DNA of 64,000 bases from Candidatus Omnitrophota bacterium (GCA_018812925.1 JAHJCU010000005.1:196957-260956), one strand, 5' to 3'. Shown: positions 36,690 to 44,865, numbered from the stretch's first letter. The notes: generated by a model from the sequence alone, not told the origin. Program-made: numbers and translations.

Positions 36690-36816
36690 CCCCGTTAGAA
36701 ATTAAAAGAAAAAGTTATACTATATCTCTAGTTTCAAAACCAAAATAAAGAGTGTTTAGCCCTTAAGGCTGATTTACGGTCACCATAAATACAATGGCGA
36801 CCTATCTCTAACGAGG
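36690..36816. repeat. TIR element (MITE-like or structured spacer), copy 2
   Basis: CCCCGTTAGAAAT (36690-36702) and ATCTCTAACGAGG (36804-36816) are inverted terminal repeats with mismatches. An extra ATCTCTAG occurs inside at 36723-36730. Interior blocks shared with 31690-31812 include GTTTCAAAACCAAAATAAAG and TGATTTACG. It lies in the spacer before the SPOR gene. Confidence 0.75.
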
Positions 36817-36864
36817 TTTACATTTCATAAGTAATTTGTTAACATAAAGTCCAATAAAAAAGTT

Positions 36865-37425
36865 ATGTTTAGAAGGCGAAAAAAACTCTACTTTAAAAAT
36901 ACAGTGTCCAAATTTCCTGCAATAATTTTTGTTATCTCCGTTATTATAGGCGGGTTTTTTTTATTCAAGATAATATCTACGCTGGTTAAGGAAAGTGAAA
37001 GCGCTGCGGAATTTGCCCCCATAGAAGTAAAAACCGAAACAAAAAAGAAGACAGAGATAGTTACTCCTCCAAAAGAAATTGTCTCAAAACCTGCGAAAAT
37101 TTCTAAGCCTGCAGTTAAGCCGCCGACCGAAAAAACAGTAGTAAAAACAACTAATCAGGAAAAACAAGTAATTACTCCTGTCTCATCAGAGTTCTATACT
37201 ATACAGGTGGCTACTTTTAGCGACATGAGAAGAACACAGAATTTAGCCAACGAATTAAAGAAGAATTTTTCTCCTGTATACATAAAAATAAGAGGCAAGT
37301 TATTTGAAGTATGTGTAGGAAAATTTTCCAACCCGCAAGAAGGTCATGAAGTTCTTTCAAAAATAAGAAAAGATTTCCACGATGCTTTTTCCAGAAGAAT
37401 TCAGCCCCCATTTGAAGAAAAATAG
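36865..37425 (+). CDS. SPOR-domain membrane protein
   Basis: 186 residues: basic N-terminus, one membrane helix (about 16-38), a Pro/Lys/Thr-rich linker (about 50-105) and a C-terminal SPOR domain (about 109-182) with FYTIQVATFSDMRRTQNLANELKKNF and KLFEVCVGKFSNPQEGHEVLSKI. SPOR domains bind denuded glycan strands at the division site, so the protein is probably a periplasmic peptidoglycan-binding factor. It precedes a LysM-amidase gene, which fits a cell-wall role. Confidence 0.9.
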   Translation: MFRRRKKLYFKNTVSKFPAIIFVISVIIGGFFLFKIISTLVKESESAAEFAPIEVKTETKKKTEIVTPPKEIVSKPAKISKPAVKPPTEKTVVKTTNQEKQVITPVSSEFYTIQVATFSDMRRTQNLANELKKNFSPVYIKIRGKLFEVCVGKFSNPQEGHEVLSKIRKDFHDAFSRRIQPPFEEK

Positions 37426-37499
37426 CCGCATATTTTTTTAATTCCCAATATTATAAAAATATTGTATAACATTATAAATAACGACATTTTTTAGAAAAA

Positions 37500-37528
37500 T
37501 TGATATTTGAGGATAAGGAAGTTATAAT
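37500..37528 (+). promoter_or_regulatory. Strong sigma-70-type promoter of the LysM-amidase gene
   Basis: TTGATA, 17-nt spacer, TATAAT, the best match to consensus in the window. It implies a leader of about 75 nt. Confidence 0.7.
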
Positions 37529-37610
37529 AAAAATCGCGAAAAAGGTCTGCGTTGCTTAGAAATAGACTTTTAATTGGGTGCGTGAAATATGCGAAAAGGT
37601 ATGAGAGGGT

Positions 37611-38432
37611 ATGGTTAATATTCTACGAAAAAACTTTAGAAAATTGAAATGCCGTCTGTTTAGATGTCGGACGGCGTTTTTCTATAAAACATCGAGAGTT
37701 GCCGGTATATTTATTGCCCTTTTTATCCTTTTTAATCTTTGGGGTTGCGCAACGGCGCCTCATAGGAGAGTTCCTCCTCGGGGGGTTTATCATATAGTGG
37801 GTAGCGGCCAGACGATTTACAGAATTGCAAAGACTTATAATGTTGAGGTAAATGTGATTATGCTGGCAAATCAAATCAACGATCCTACCAAAATTGGTGT
37901 TGGGCAACAGTTGTTCATTCCCGGCGCAGAGACGGTTTTATGGATTGAACCTTATCGGCCTGTTATTAAAGAATCGGTGGAGAAAATCGTCGGTCAGAAA
38001 AATTATTTTTCTAAATGGAAATACATTACCCTGCATCACAGCGCAACATCGCAGGGAAATGCCGAACGTTTTGACAGAAATCACCGTAGTCGCGGTATGG
38101 GCGGGCTTTTTTATCATTTTGTAATTGGCAATGGCACTGCTTCCGATGACGGTGAAATTGAAGTAGGTTGGCGTTGGCAAAAACAAGCGCAGGCAAATAG
38201 ACCATATGATATACAGATTTGTTTGGTCGGTAATTTCAATGAACAACAAGTCAGCAATGCGCAGTTCGGGACATTAGTAGAGTTGATTAATGTTTTACGA
38301 AAACAATATGGTATCCCTATATCCAATATACGAGGACACAAGGACATAAAAGGCTCTACGACAGAATGTCCGGGGAATTATTTCCCATTTGATAGAATCA
38401 AAACAGAGTTAAGAAAAACCAATCCCTATTAA
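37611..38432 (+). CDS. Lipoprotein N-acetylmuramoyl-L-alanine amidase with LysM domain
   Basis: 273 residues. A lipoprotein signal ends at LFNLWGC (lipidated Cys about residue 46). A LysM domain (about 58-105: YHIVGSGQTIYRIAKTYNVE...GQQLFIPG) binds peptidoglycan. The amidase_2/PGRP domain (about 135-270) has zinc-ligand positions in TLHHSAT, in the FYHFVIGNGT region and in GHKDIKGSTTECPGNYFP. It should cleave the amide between muramic acid and the stem peptide. The signal sequence is preceded by an unusually long basic stretch of about 28 residues; a TTG at 37644 is an alternative start. The next gene begins 4 bases later. Confidence 0.9.
   Translation: MVNILRKNFRKLKCRLFRCRTAFFYKTSRVAGIFIALFILFNLWGCATAPHRRVPPRGVYHIVGSGQTIYRIAKTYNVEVNVIMLANQINDPTKIGVGQQLFIPGAETVLWIEPYRPVIKESVEKIVGQKNYFSKWKYITLHHSATSQGNAERFDRNHRSRGMGGLFYHFVIGNGTASDDGEIEVGWRWQKQAQANRPYDIQICLVGNFNEQQVSNAQFGTLVELINVLRKQYGIPISNIRGHKDIKGSTTECPGNYFPFDRIKTELRKTNPY
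37651..37683 (+). terminator. Terminator-like hairpin inside the first codons of the amidase gene
   Basis: GCCGTC pairs with GACGGC across a 13-base loop and is followed by GTTTTTCT. It has the form of an intrinsic terminator but lies within codons 14-24. Confidence 0.4.
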
Positions 38433-38436
38433 ACTT

Positions 38437-39414
38437 ATGACGAATAGAAGAAATATATTTATTATTGGGTTGTTTTTTGTTTTATTATCTGTCTCGGCGG
38501 TTTTTTTAAATCAATATTATCAGGTACAAAAAATATTGAAAGAAGAAACCGAAAAAGAAAGGATTCTGTTAGAGAAAAGAAAATCGGATTGGCTAATATT
38601 GGAACAGACATTATCAGAATATATAACCAGTTTTAATGGAGAAGCTGGTATTTTAATCAAAGATTTGCAGTCAAATTGGAAGATATCTTTTAATAAAGAT
38701 AAATTGTTCCCTTCGGCAAGCGTAGTAAAGATTCCCATTCTGGTTTCATGTCTTAGCGCAATCGGGGATGGGAAACTTAATCCTGATTCTGTTATACGTC
38801 TTAGGTCTATAGATAAAGCTTCAGGCTCCGGGGTTCTGAAAAATATGTCTACAGGTAAAGAAATTAGTATTAATGAGTTGTTTGAGCTTATGATTACTAA
38901 AAGCGACAATACGGCTGCCAATATACTGATAGACCGTTTGGGTTTTGAATATCTCAATTCATCTTTTAAATCTTTGGGGATTAAAAATACAAATTTGTCC
39001 CGTAAGATGGTTGATTTTAAGGCACGCAGTCGAGGTGTTGAGAATTATACGACTGCAGAAGATCTTGCCCTTGTTTTAGAGAAAATTTATCGTGGAGAAA
39101 TTGTTAACAGCGATATTTCAGAGCAATGTCTGGATTTGTTAAAACAACAAAAAATAAATGACCGTATCCCCAAATATTTACCCAAAGAAGCTGTTATTGC
39201 TCACAAAACCGGGCTTGAACGTTTTGTTTGTCACGATGCAGGAATTGTGTATACTCCTAATGGTGATTTTGTTATTTGCGCATTAGTTAAGCATTCAGAA
39301 ACCACCAGCAAATCAGCGAAAAAATTTATTGCAAACATAGCTGAAATCGCATATCAATATTTCGAAAACAAACAGACTATGGCTGGCGCCATAACTTTTT
39401 CAGTTATCAATTAG
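38437..39414 (+). CDS. Serine beta-lactamase-like protein (class A fold)
   Basis: 325 residues with an N-terminal membrane anchor or signal (about 6-25) and a penicillin-recognising core. SASVVKIP (about 88-95) is the S-x-x-K motif with the nucleophilic Ser, KSDNTAANIL (about 152-161) the SDN loop, and AHKTGLERF (about 262-270) the KTG triad. An omega-loop Glu is less certain in the RSRGVENYTTAEDL stretch. It could hydrolyse beta-lactams or act as a cell-wall peptidase. It follows the amidase by 4 bases, so a peptidoglycan-recycling or cell-wall-damage role is plausible. Confidence 0.85.
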   Translation: MTNRRNIFIIGLFFVLLSVSAVFLNQYYQVQKILKEETEKERILLEKRKSDWLILEQTLSEYITSFNGEAGILIKDLQSNWKISFNKDKLFPSASVVKIPILVSCLSAIGDGKLNPDSVIRLRSIDKASGSGVLKNMSTGKEISINELFELMITKSDNTAANILIDRLGFEYLNSSFKSLGIKNTNLSRKMVDFKARSRGVENYTTAEDLALVLEKIYRGEIVNSDISEQCLDLLKQQKINDRIPKYLPKEAVIAHKTGLERFVCHDAGIVYTPNGDFVICALVKHSETTSKSAKKFIANIAEIAYQYFENKQTMAGAITFSVIN

Positions 39415-39452
39415 TATGTAGGAAAGGATTATATGAAAAGGATTCTACTGAA

Positions 39453-39572
39453 ATGCCAAAGGAAGAGAAGAAAACGCGTATGAAGAACATGCGTAAAATC
39501 ATAAACGAAAACAATGTTTATCATTGGGCAGCAAATATAGTTACAGAACTGACTGCTCTGAAAAAGGTTTAA
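39453..39572 (+). pseudogene. 3' remnant of a trehalose-6-phosphate synthase (GT20) gene
   Basis: The frame encodes a 39-residue peptide, MPKEEKKTRMKNMRK followed by INENNVYHWAANIVTEL and a stop. This matches the last helices of OtsA-type glycosyltransferases (MPxEERRxRMxxLRxxVxxNDVxxWA). Nothing upstream in this frame resembles the catalytic part; the beta-lactamase gene ends 38 bases before. It is therefore a decayed tail, not a gene. Confidence 0.75.
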
Positions 39573-39649
39573 AGTTTACAATGACTTCATTAAGTTATAT
39601 TAGCGAGTGAAACCGCTTCTCAATTATGGGAAATAAGGAGGTAAGTGAA

Positions 39650-40651
39650 ATGGAATGGAAAGATGTGCAAGGGGTAGAAGATGCGATTGATGTAGGTAAG
39701 CAGAAATTTAGTGATTTTGGGCGGTTTATGCCATGGATAATTATGGGCTTTTTTGTTCTGATTATTTTAATGGGTTCAATTTATTCTATCGGTCCGGATG
39801 AAGTTGGCGTAAGGCAGCGGTTTGGTAAATACCTTAATTTAAGTTCTCCGGGACTGCATATAAAGATTCCTTTTGGTATAGAGAAAGTTACTCCGATTAA
39901 AGTGGAGAAAGTTTTTAAGGAGGAGTTTGGAGTCAGGACATTGCAGCCAGGCGTGAGAACATCGTATTCTTCGAAACAATACCTTGAAGAATCTTTGATG
40001 CTTACAGGTGATTTAAACATCTTAGATGTGCGTTGGATTGTGCAATATAAAGTAAAGGACCCTGTGAAGTTACTTTTTGCGGTTAGAGACCCCAAGGATA
40101 ATATACGGGATGTATCTGAAGTAGTTATGCGTCGGCTTGTCGGGGATTACAGCGTAGATGAGGTTCTTACTACTCAAAGAGAAGAGATAGATTATTTAGC
40201 ACAGGACGAACTGCAGAAAATATTAGATGATTATCAGACAGGTGTTCAGATTATTACGGTTAAGCTGTTAGATGTAAATCCTCCCGAAAAGGTCAAACCT
40301 GCCTTTAATGAGGTCAATGAGGCAAAGCAGGAAAAAGAAAAGGTGATTAACCAGGCTTGGGAGGCTTATAATAAGGTTATTCCCAGGGCAACAGGAGAAG
40401 CAGAAAAAACCATACGGGAAGCAGAGGGTTATGCCTTGGACAAGATAAACCGGGCAAAAGGTGAGGCAGAAAGGTTCCTTGTTACTTTGGGAGAATATAA
40501 AAAGGCACCACAGATAACCCAGAAAAGATTGTATTTAGAGACAATGATGGAAGTCCTGCCTCGGGCAAAACAGAAGTATATCATTGACCCTAAACAATCC
40601 TCAATTTTACCTTTATTAAATATAGGCGAGCAGGGAGGGGCAAAACAATGA
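39650..40651 (+). CDS. hflK: Prohibitin/SPFH membrane protein HflK
   Basis: 333 residues. One membrane helix (about 24-46) is followed by an SPFH/PHB domain from about 48 (SIGPDEVGVRQRFGKYLNLSSPGLHIKIPF) and a long coiled coil from about 225 with EVNEAKQEKEKVINQAWEAYNKVIP and repeated AEGYA/GEAERF units. HflK and HflC form a periplasm-facing cage that restrains the FtsH protease. I start at 39650 because AAGGAGG lies 8 nt upstream; an in-frame ATG at 39626 lies before that site. The stop overlaps hflC as ATGA. Confidence 0.93.
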   Translation: MEWKDVQGVEDAIDVGKQKFSDFGRFMPWIIMGFFVLIILMGSIYSIGPDEVGVRQRFGKYLNLSSPGLHIKIPFGIEKVTPIKVEKVFKEEFGVRTLQPGVRTSYSSKQYLEESLMLTGDLNILDVRWIVQYKVKDPVKLLFAVRDPKDNIRDVSEVVMRRLVGDYSVDEVLTTQREEIDYLAQDELQKILDDYQTGVQIITVKLLDVNPPEKVKPAFNEVNEAKQEKEKVINQAWEAYNKVIPRATGEAEKTIREAEGYALDKINRAKGEAERFLVTLGEYKKAPQITQKRLYLETMMEVLPRAKQKYIIDPKQSSILPLLNIGEQGGAKQ

Positions 40652-41613
40652 AAAAAGGAATGTTAGGGACTGTTTTAGGAATTTTAATGGTAGCGGTTAT
40701 TTTGGTGATAATCGCATTTATAAGTGGTGCGTTATTTATTGTTGATGAAAGTCAGCAGGTGGTAATTACTCAATTTGGTAAACCCATAGGTAACCCGATA
40801 GTTGCTGCAGGATTACATTTTAAAAAACCTTTTATTCAACAGATACATTATTTTGAGAAAAGGATTTTAGATTGGGATGGTGACGCTAATCAGATTCCTA
40901 CCCAAGACAAGAAATATATCTGGGTAGATACCACTGCCCGTTGGAAAATAGTTGATGCGTTGAAGTTTTTGCAATCCGTAGGTAATGAAATGAGCGCACA
41001 CAGCCGATTAGACGATATTATTAATTCAGCGACCAGAGATGTGATTACAAACCATCTTTTGGTTGAGGCGGTAAGGGATTCCGACCGTATCTTGGAAAGC
41101 AAAGAATTGGGTGCGGATGCTATTTTTGCCGATGAAGCGCTTGAACGCATTTCTGTAGGTAGGCAACAACTTACACGGGTTATTTTAGAAAAGGCAAAGA
41201 TATTGGCACCTCAGTATGGGATTGAAATCGTAGACGTGCGTATAAAACGTGTCAATTATGTAGAAGATGTGCGCAATAAAGTTTACGACAGGATGATTTC
41301 AGAAAGAAAACGCGCAGCGGAAAAATACCGTTCAGAAGGCCAAGGAAAATCAGCGGAGATTTCAGGCCAAGTAGGAAAAGAATTAAAGCTCATTACTTCC
41401 GATGCATATCGTCAGGCGCAGGGAATTGTAGGTAAAGCTGATGCCGAGGCAATTAACATATATGCACAGTCCTATAGTCTTGACCCGGAATTCTATGCAT
41501 TTCTAAAAACATTAGAGACATATCAAAAAACAATAGATGAGAATTCTACGATAATCTTGACCACCGACAGCGATTATTATAAGTATCTAAAAAGTATGGA
41601 TCATATGAAATAA
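40648..41613 (+). CDS. hflC: Prohibitin/SPFH membrane protein HflC
   Basis: 321 residues: N-terminal helix (about 8-31), SPFH domain from about 33 (VDESQQVVITQFGKPIG), the DTTARWKIVDALKF segment near 98, and a C-terminal region with YGIEIVDVRIKRVNYVEDVRNKVYDRMISERKRAAEKYRSEG (HflC signature, positions about 190-232). A 4-base overlap with hflK indicates a stoichiometric complex. No protease gene is nearby. Confidence 0.94.
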   Translation: MKKGMLGTVLGILMVAVILVIIAFISGALFIVDESQQVVITQFGKPIGNPIVAAGLHFKKPFIQQIHYFEKRILDWDGDANQIPTQDKKYIWVDTTARWKIVDALKFLQSVGNEMSAHSRLDDIINSATRDVITNHLLVEAVRDSDRILESKELGADAIFADEALERISVGRQQLTRVILEKAKILAPQYGIEIVDVRIKRVNYVEDVRNKVYDRMISERKRAAEKYRSEGQGKSAEISGQVGKELKLITSDAYRQAQGIVGKADAEAINIYAQSYSLDPEFYAFLKTLETYQKTIDENSTIILTTDSDYYKYLKSMDHMK

Positions 41614-41749
41614 CATAGCAAGATTATTAAAAATAAAAGTAGATTTTATAAGAAAATCACCTTTTGATAACTATTTAAAGATTTTCAGTAGTTAGGAAAA
41701 TTTTATACTTTCCTATCCCATAACCATAAAAATTTTATAAGGAGGGATT

Positions 41750-42808
41750 ATGTATAGTGAAGTGCTTAAATATGTTTTTTGGGGAAATAGTATTTTGGAT
41801 TATATGATGGCAGGCATAATTTTGGTGGGAGGTTTTATACTCATTAAAATAGGATTGTGTTATTTTATAAAACGACTTAAAAATTTTGCAGGAAAAACCC
41901 CTTCAAAGATAGGAGAATTTTTTTCAAGTGGAGTTGAAAAAATAGGCATTCCTTTTTTATATCTTCTTATCGTTTATCTTTCTGTAAAAACACTTACATT
42001 TGGTCCTGATATGGAAAGAGGGTTAAACTATTTTGGTTTGGCTATTGCGCTCATATTTTCCGCCCGCCTTGTTATTATACTTATAGGATATGGTTTAAAG
42101 ATGTATTTTTCCAAAAGTGGTGATGATACGACCCTTGAACGTAGTATTAAAGGTCTTTTGATAATAACAAAAATATTGGTATGGACAGGAGCAATTGTAT
42201 TCTTTTTAGATAATCTCGGTATTAAAATCACAGCGGTTATAGCTGGTTTAGGTATAGGAGGTATAGCTATAGCTCTTGCAGGACAGGCAATTTTGAAAGA
42301 CCTTTTTAGTTACTTTTCCATAATTTTTGACCATCCGTTTAAAGTCGGAGATTTTATTATCATAGATGATTATCTGGGAACAATAGAATATATCGGTATA
42401 AAAACAACACGCATACGAAGTTTGGGCGGAGAAATGCTTATATTTTCAAATTCCGACCTTACGGATTCACGACTGCGCAATTACAAGTTAATGGAAAAAA
42501 GGCGTGTCGCATTTAGGCTCGGAGTTGTTTATCAAACATCACTGGAAAAATTGAAAGAAATACCAAAAATCATAGAAAACACTATAAAAAATGTCAAAGA
42601 TACAGTTTTTGACAGAGCTCATTTTTTTTCTTATGGGGATTTTAGTTTGATATTTGAGGTTGTATATTATGTTGTTGGTCCTGAATACAATAAGTATATG
42701 GATATTCAGCAGGAAATTAATTTCTGTCTTAAAGAAGAGTTTGGGAAAAAAGGAATTGAGTTTGCGTATCCAACTCAAACTCTTTATATAAATAAATCCG
42801 CATCCTAA
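41750..42808 (+). CDS. Small-conductance mechanosensitive channel (MscS family)
   Basis: 352 residues with about four membrane helices (near 18-38, 62-82, 90-112 and 138-170). The pore helix TM3 is seen as ITAVIAGLGIGGIAIALAGQAILKDLFSYFSI, with the Gly/Ala packing of MscS. The beta domain begins at HPFKVGDFIIIDDYLGTIEYIGIKTTRIR, followed by the SNSDLTDSRLRNY segment. These channels open on hypo-osmotic shock. AAGGAGG precedes the ATG. It stands alone between hflC and yggT. Confidence 0.93.
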   Translation: MYSEVLKYVFWGNSILDYMMAGIILVGGFILIKIGLCYFIKRLKNFAGKTPSKIGEFFSSGVEKIGIPFLYLLIVYLSVKTLTFGPDMERGLNYFGLAIALIFSARLVIILIGYGLKMYFSKSGDDTTLERSIKGLLIITKILVWTGAIVFFLDNLGIKITAVIAGLGIGGIAIALAGQAILKDLFSYFSIIFDHPFKVGDFIIIDDYLGTIEYIGIKTTRIRSLGGEMLIFSNSDLTDSRLRNYKLMEKRRVAFRLGVVYQTSLEKLKEIPKIIENTIKNVKDTVFDRAHFFSYGDFSLIFEVVYYVVGPEYNKYMDIQQEINFCLKEEFGKKGIEFAYPTQTLYINKSAS

Positions 42809-42850
42809 TTTTTCCTTGCAAGAGAAAAATTAAAAGCGGAAGAAGGTGCA

Positions 42851-43153
42851 ATGTTTATATTCTCCAATTTTTTAATCGCATTTGCCGATGTTTTGGGTTT
42901 AGTTCTTACCATAGCATATTGGTTGATACTTATCCGCGTTTTAATCAGTTGGGTCAATCCTGACCCTTATAATCCTATTGTGCAGTTTCTTTATAAGGCT
43001 ACTGAACCTATACTTGCGCCGATAAGGAAATTACTCCCTTTTAGTCTAAAATTTAGCATAGATATTTCACCTATAATAGCTTTTCTAATAATCTGGTTTT
43101 TGAAAATATTTTTAGTGCAGACGTTTATAGATTTAGCGCTTAAACTAAAATAA
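42851..43153 (+). CDS. YggT family membrane protein
   Basis: 100 residues with two helix pairs. AYWLILIRVLISWVNPDPYNPIVQFLYKATEPILAPIRKLLP (about 22-64) is the YggT signature, followed by SIDISPIIAFLIIWFL. Family members have been linked to osmotic tolerance or cell-division placement in different bacteria, but no biochemical role is settled. A short inverted repeat (TAATTTTTC / GAAAAATTA) lies in the 42-base gap after mscS. The 212 bases after this gene (43154-43365) hold nothing I can support. Confidence 0.92.
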   Translation: MFIFSNFLIAFADVLGLVLTIAYWLILIRVLISWVNPDPYNPIVQFLYKATEPILAPIRKLLPFSLKFSIDISPIIAFLIIWFLKIFLVQTFIDLALKLK

Positions 43154-43365
43154 ATCTAGAAGGTAAAAGATACAAAATACCATTGCAAACCGATTTAGGA
43201 GTCTTATATTACCGCAAGGATTTTCTGTAGAATAAGGGATGCAAATCTGTTTTGAAGATATTAGAGTGTATCTGAATCCGGAACGAGACTCTTTTCACAT
43301 GAAAATTTTCGGAGTCGAAAGAATAGGCAAATATTCCATATAAGAGACAACGGAACAGAGTTTTC

Positions 43366-43749
43366 TTACTTGCTTTTTCCTCTGATTTTTATACCTTTTG
43401 TTCTTAATTTTTCTGTTTTGGCTTTTGAACATTCAATGCAAAGAAATATTGGGGTTGTATCTCTTTTGTCATAGTTTGGCGCTTTAACTAATCTCCATAG
43501 GTTTTCTTCTTTTCCGCAACCATCACATTTGCCGGTATCTTTAAACTGCCAAACTTCTATTGCATAACTAGTAAATATGAATCTATCAATCCAGAAAAAA
43601 ATTGCTCCACCGATTAGATTAGCTATAATTGTAGCTCCAATTCCTGCTCCCAATTTTCTTACAACAAGCCATAGGATGGGGGTGCTTAATTGCCATCGGA
43701 ACAAATATAAGAAGAATCTTCTCAGATTAGCTTTATTTTTAGTGTGCAA
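43366..43749 (-). CDS. Small membrane protein with C-terminal zinc ribbon
   Basis: 127 residues beginning at a TTG preceded by AAGGA. Two hydrophobic helices (about 10-30 and 37-57) lead to a CDGCGKEENLW...FLCIECSK zinc-ribbon (Cys pairs near 77-80 and 103-106) and a basic tail. The two-helix part looks like half of a GtrA-type protein (IGATIIANLIGGAIFFWIDRFIF), but the ribbon is not part of that family. Function unknown. It is encoded opposite to its neighbours, beside tRNA-Asp. Confidence 0.65.
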   Translation of the reverse strand: MHTKNKANLRRFFLYLFRWQLSTPILWLVVRKLGAGIGATIIANLIGGAIFFWIDRFIFTSYAIEVWQFKDTGKCDGCGKEENLWRLVKAPNYDKRDTTPIFLCIECSKAKTEKLRTKGIKIRGKSK

Positions 43750-43801
43750 CCTAGGCTCATCCTTTATATTGATAGTGGCAAAGAATGACTTAATACTCCG
43801 T

Positions 43802-43878
43802 TGGCGGGGTCGACGAGGCTCGAACTCGCGACCTCCTGCGTGACAGGCAGGCGTTCTAACCAGCTGAACTACGACCCC
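43802..43878 (-). tRNA. tRNA-Asp (GTC)
   Basis: On the minus strand GGGGTCG pairs with CGACCCC in the acceptor stem. The anticodon stem CCTGC/GCAGG holds the loop CTGTCAC, giving GTC. The T arm has GTTCGAGCC, and CCA is encoded. Length is 77 nt. Confidence 0.97.
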
Positions 43879-43881
43879 AAA

Positions 43882-43979
43882 ATCTTTCGCTAATGCGAAA
43901 GATAGTTGACAGTGTATAGTTTATGGTTTGTGGTTAAAAATATGTCTTCTATAAACTATAAACACTAAACTATCAACTC
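43882..43979. repeat. Two inverted repeats between the tRNA genes
   Basis: ATCTTTCGC-TAAT-GCGAAAGAT forms a perfect 9-bp hairpin (43882-43903). It adjoins a long palindrome with TAGTTGACAGTGTATAGTTTATGG on one side and ATAAACTATAAACACTAAACTATCAACT on the other. The units match the TTTATGG family at 23573 and 55321. Confidence 0.8.
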
Positions 43980-43982
43980 TGT

Positions 43983-44057
43983 TGGTGGGCGATAGAGGAT
44001 TTGAACCTCTGACCTCCTCCGTGTAAGGGAGGCGCTCTCCCGCTAAGCTAATCGCCC
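43983..44057 (-). tRNA. tRNA-Val (TAC)
   Basis: GGGCGAT pairs with ATCGCCC in the acceptor stem. The anticodon stem CCTCC/GGAGG holds CTTACAC, giving TAC. The T loop is GGTTCAAATCC and CCA is encoded. Length is 75 nt. It lies upstream of tRNA-Asp on the same strand. Confidence 0.97.
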
Positions 44058-44078
44058 TTTTTCTATTTCGCAACACGC

Positions 44079-44108
44079 AGTCTATCACAAATTGCGGATA
44101 TATTTCAA
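44079..44108 (-). promoter_or_regulatory. Putative promoter of the tRNA-Val/tRNA-Asp unit
   Basis: Minus-strand TTGAAA, 18-nt spacer, TAGACT, ending 21 nt before the tRNA-Val 5' end. Confidence 0.4.
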
Positions 44109-44187
44109 AGCCCGATTGATTTAATAATTATACCTATTGCATTCTTAGCGTGCTTTAATAGGGTCGATTAATTCCCTGTTTTTGTAT

Positions 44188-44216
44188 TTGTCAAACCCTC
44201 TCAAAAATTGTATTAT
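44188..44216 (+). promoter_or_regulatory. Promoter of purN
   Basis: TTGTCA, 17-nt spacer, TATTAT, 22 nt before the ATG. The short leader carries AGAGGAT as a ribosome site. Confidence 0.6.
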
Positions 44217-44238
44217 AACTATCGGTAGAGGATGAAAG

Positions 44239-44865
44239 ATGAATAAGAAAAAATTAAAAATAGCCGTTTTGGGTTCTACGAGGGGAACGAATCTGGAAGC
44301 TATTTTTAATACTATCCAAACAGGTGAATTGGATGCTGAGATAATAGCGGTAATTTCTGACAAGAAAAATGCTTACATATTGGAAAGAGCTAGAAGCTAT
44401 GGACTTCCCGCTTTTTTTATTGACCCAAAAGATTTTAATAAACGGGAAGATTACGACAAAAATATAATAGAGAAATTGAAAAACGAAAAAACAGATCTTG
44501 TTCTTCTTATCGGATATATGAGGATTCTTTCTCTATGTTTTGTCGAGCAATTCAAAAATAAAATTATGAATATTCACCCGTCTTTGCTTCCCGCATTTGC
44601 GGGAGGTATGGACCTGGATGTTCATAAATTGGTAATAGAACAAGAGGTAGAAATTACCGGTTGCACACTTCATTTTGTGGATGAGGGGACGGATACTGGA
44701 CCTATTATTTTACAAAAGACCGTCGAAGTAAACAAGGACGATACCCCTCAATCTCTTAAAGGAAAAGTCCAGGAAGCCGAACAAAAAATTATCGTGGAGG
44801 GAATAAAACTTTTTCAGAAGGGACAACTGAAAGTAGAAAACGGGAAAGTTAAAATTCTTTCCTAA
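44239..44865 (+). CDS. purN: Phosphoribosylglycinamide formyltransferase
   Basis: PurN formylates GAR with 10-formyl-THF in purine synthesis. The 208 residues include VLGSTRGTNLEAI at 10-22, the catalytic NIHPSLLPAFAG region near 111-122 with Asn and His in place, and DEGTDTGPIILQ near 148-159 with the catalytic Asp. The phosphate loop STRGTNL differs slightly from the usual SGxGSNL, as in a subset of PurN proteins. If the FolD at 2860 lacks cyclohydrolase activity, the source of the formyl donor for this enzyme is an open question. Confidence 0.93.
   Translation: MNKKKLKIAVLGSTRGTNLEAIFNTIQTGELDAEIIAVISDKKNAYILERARSYGLPAFFIDPKDFNKREDYDKNIIEKLKNEKTDLVLLIGYMRILSLCFVEQFKNKIMNIHPSLLPAFAGGMDLDVHKLVIEQEVEITGCTLHFVDEGTDTGPIILQKTVEVNKDDTPQSLKGKVQEAEQKIIVEGIKLFQKGQLKVENGKVKILS

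Noticed and set aside
39626..39649. Earlier hflK start (MGNKEVSE)
   Set aside because: The strong AAGGAGG lies after this ATG and at the right distance for 39650.
43239..43343. 34-codon frame after yggT (MQICFEDIRVYLN...)
   Set aside because: No Shine-Dalgarno site, no family match, and too short to support without conservation.
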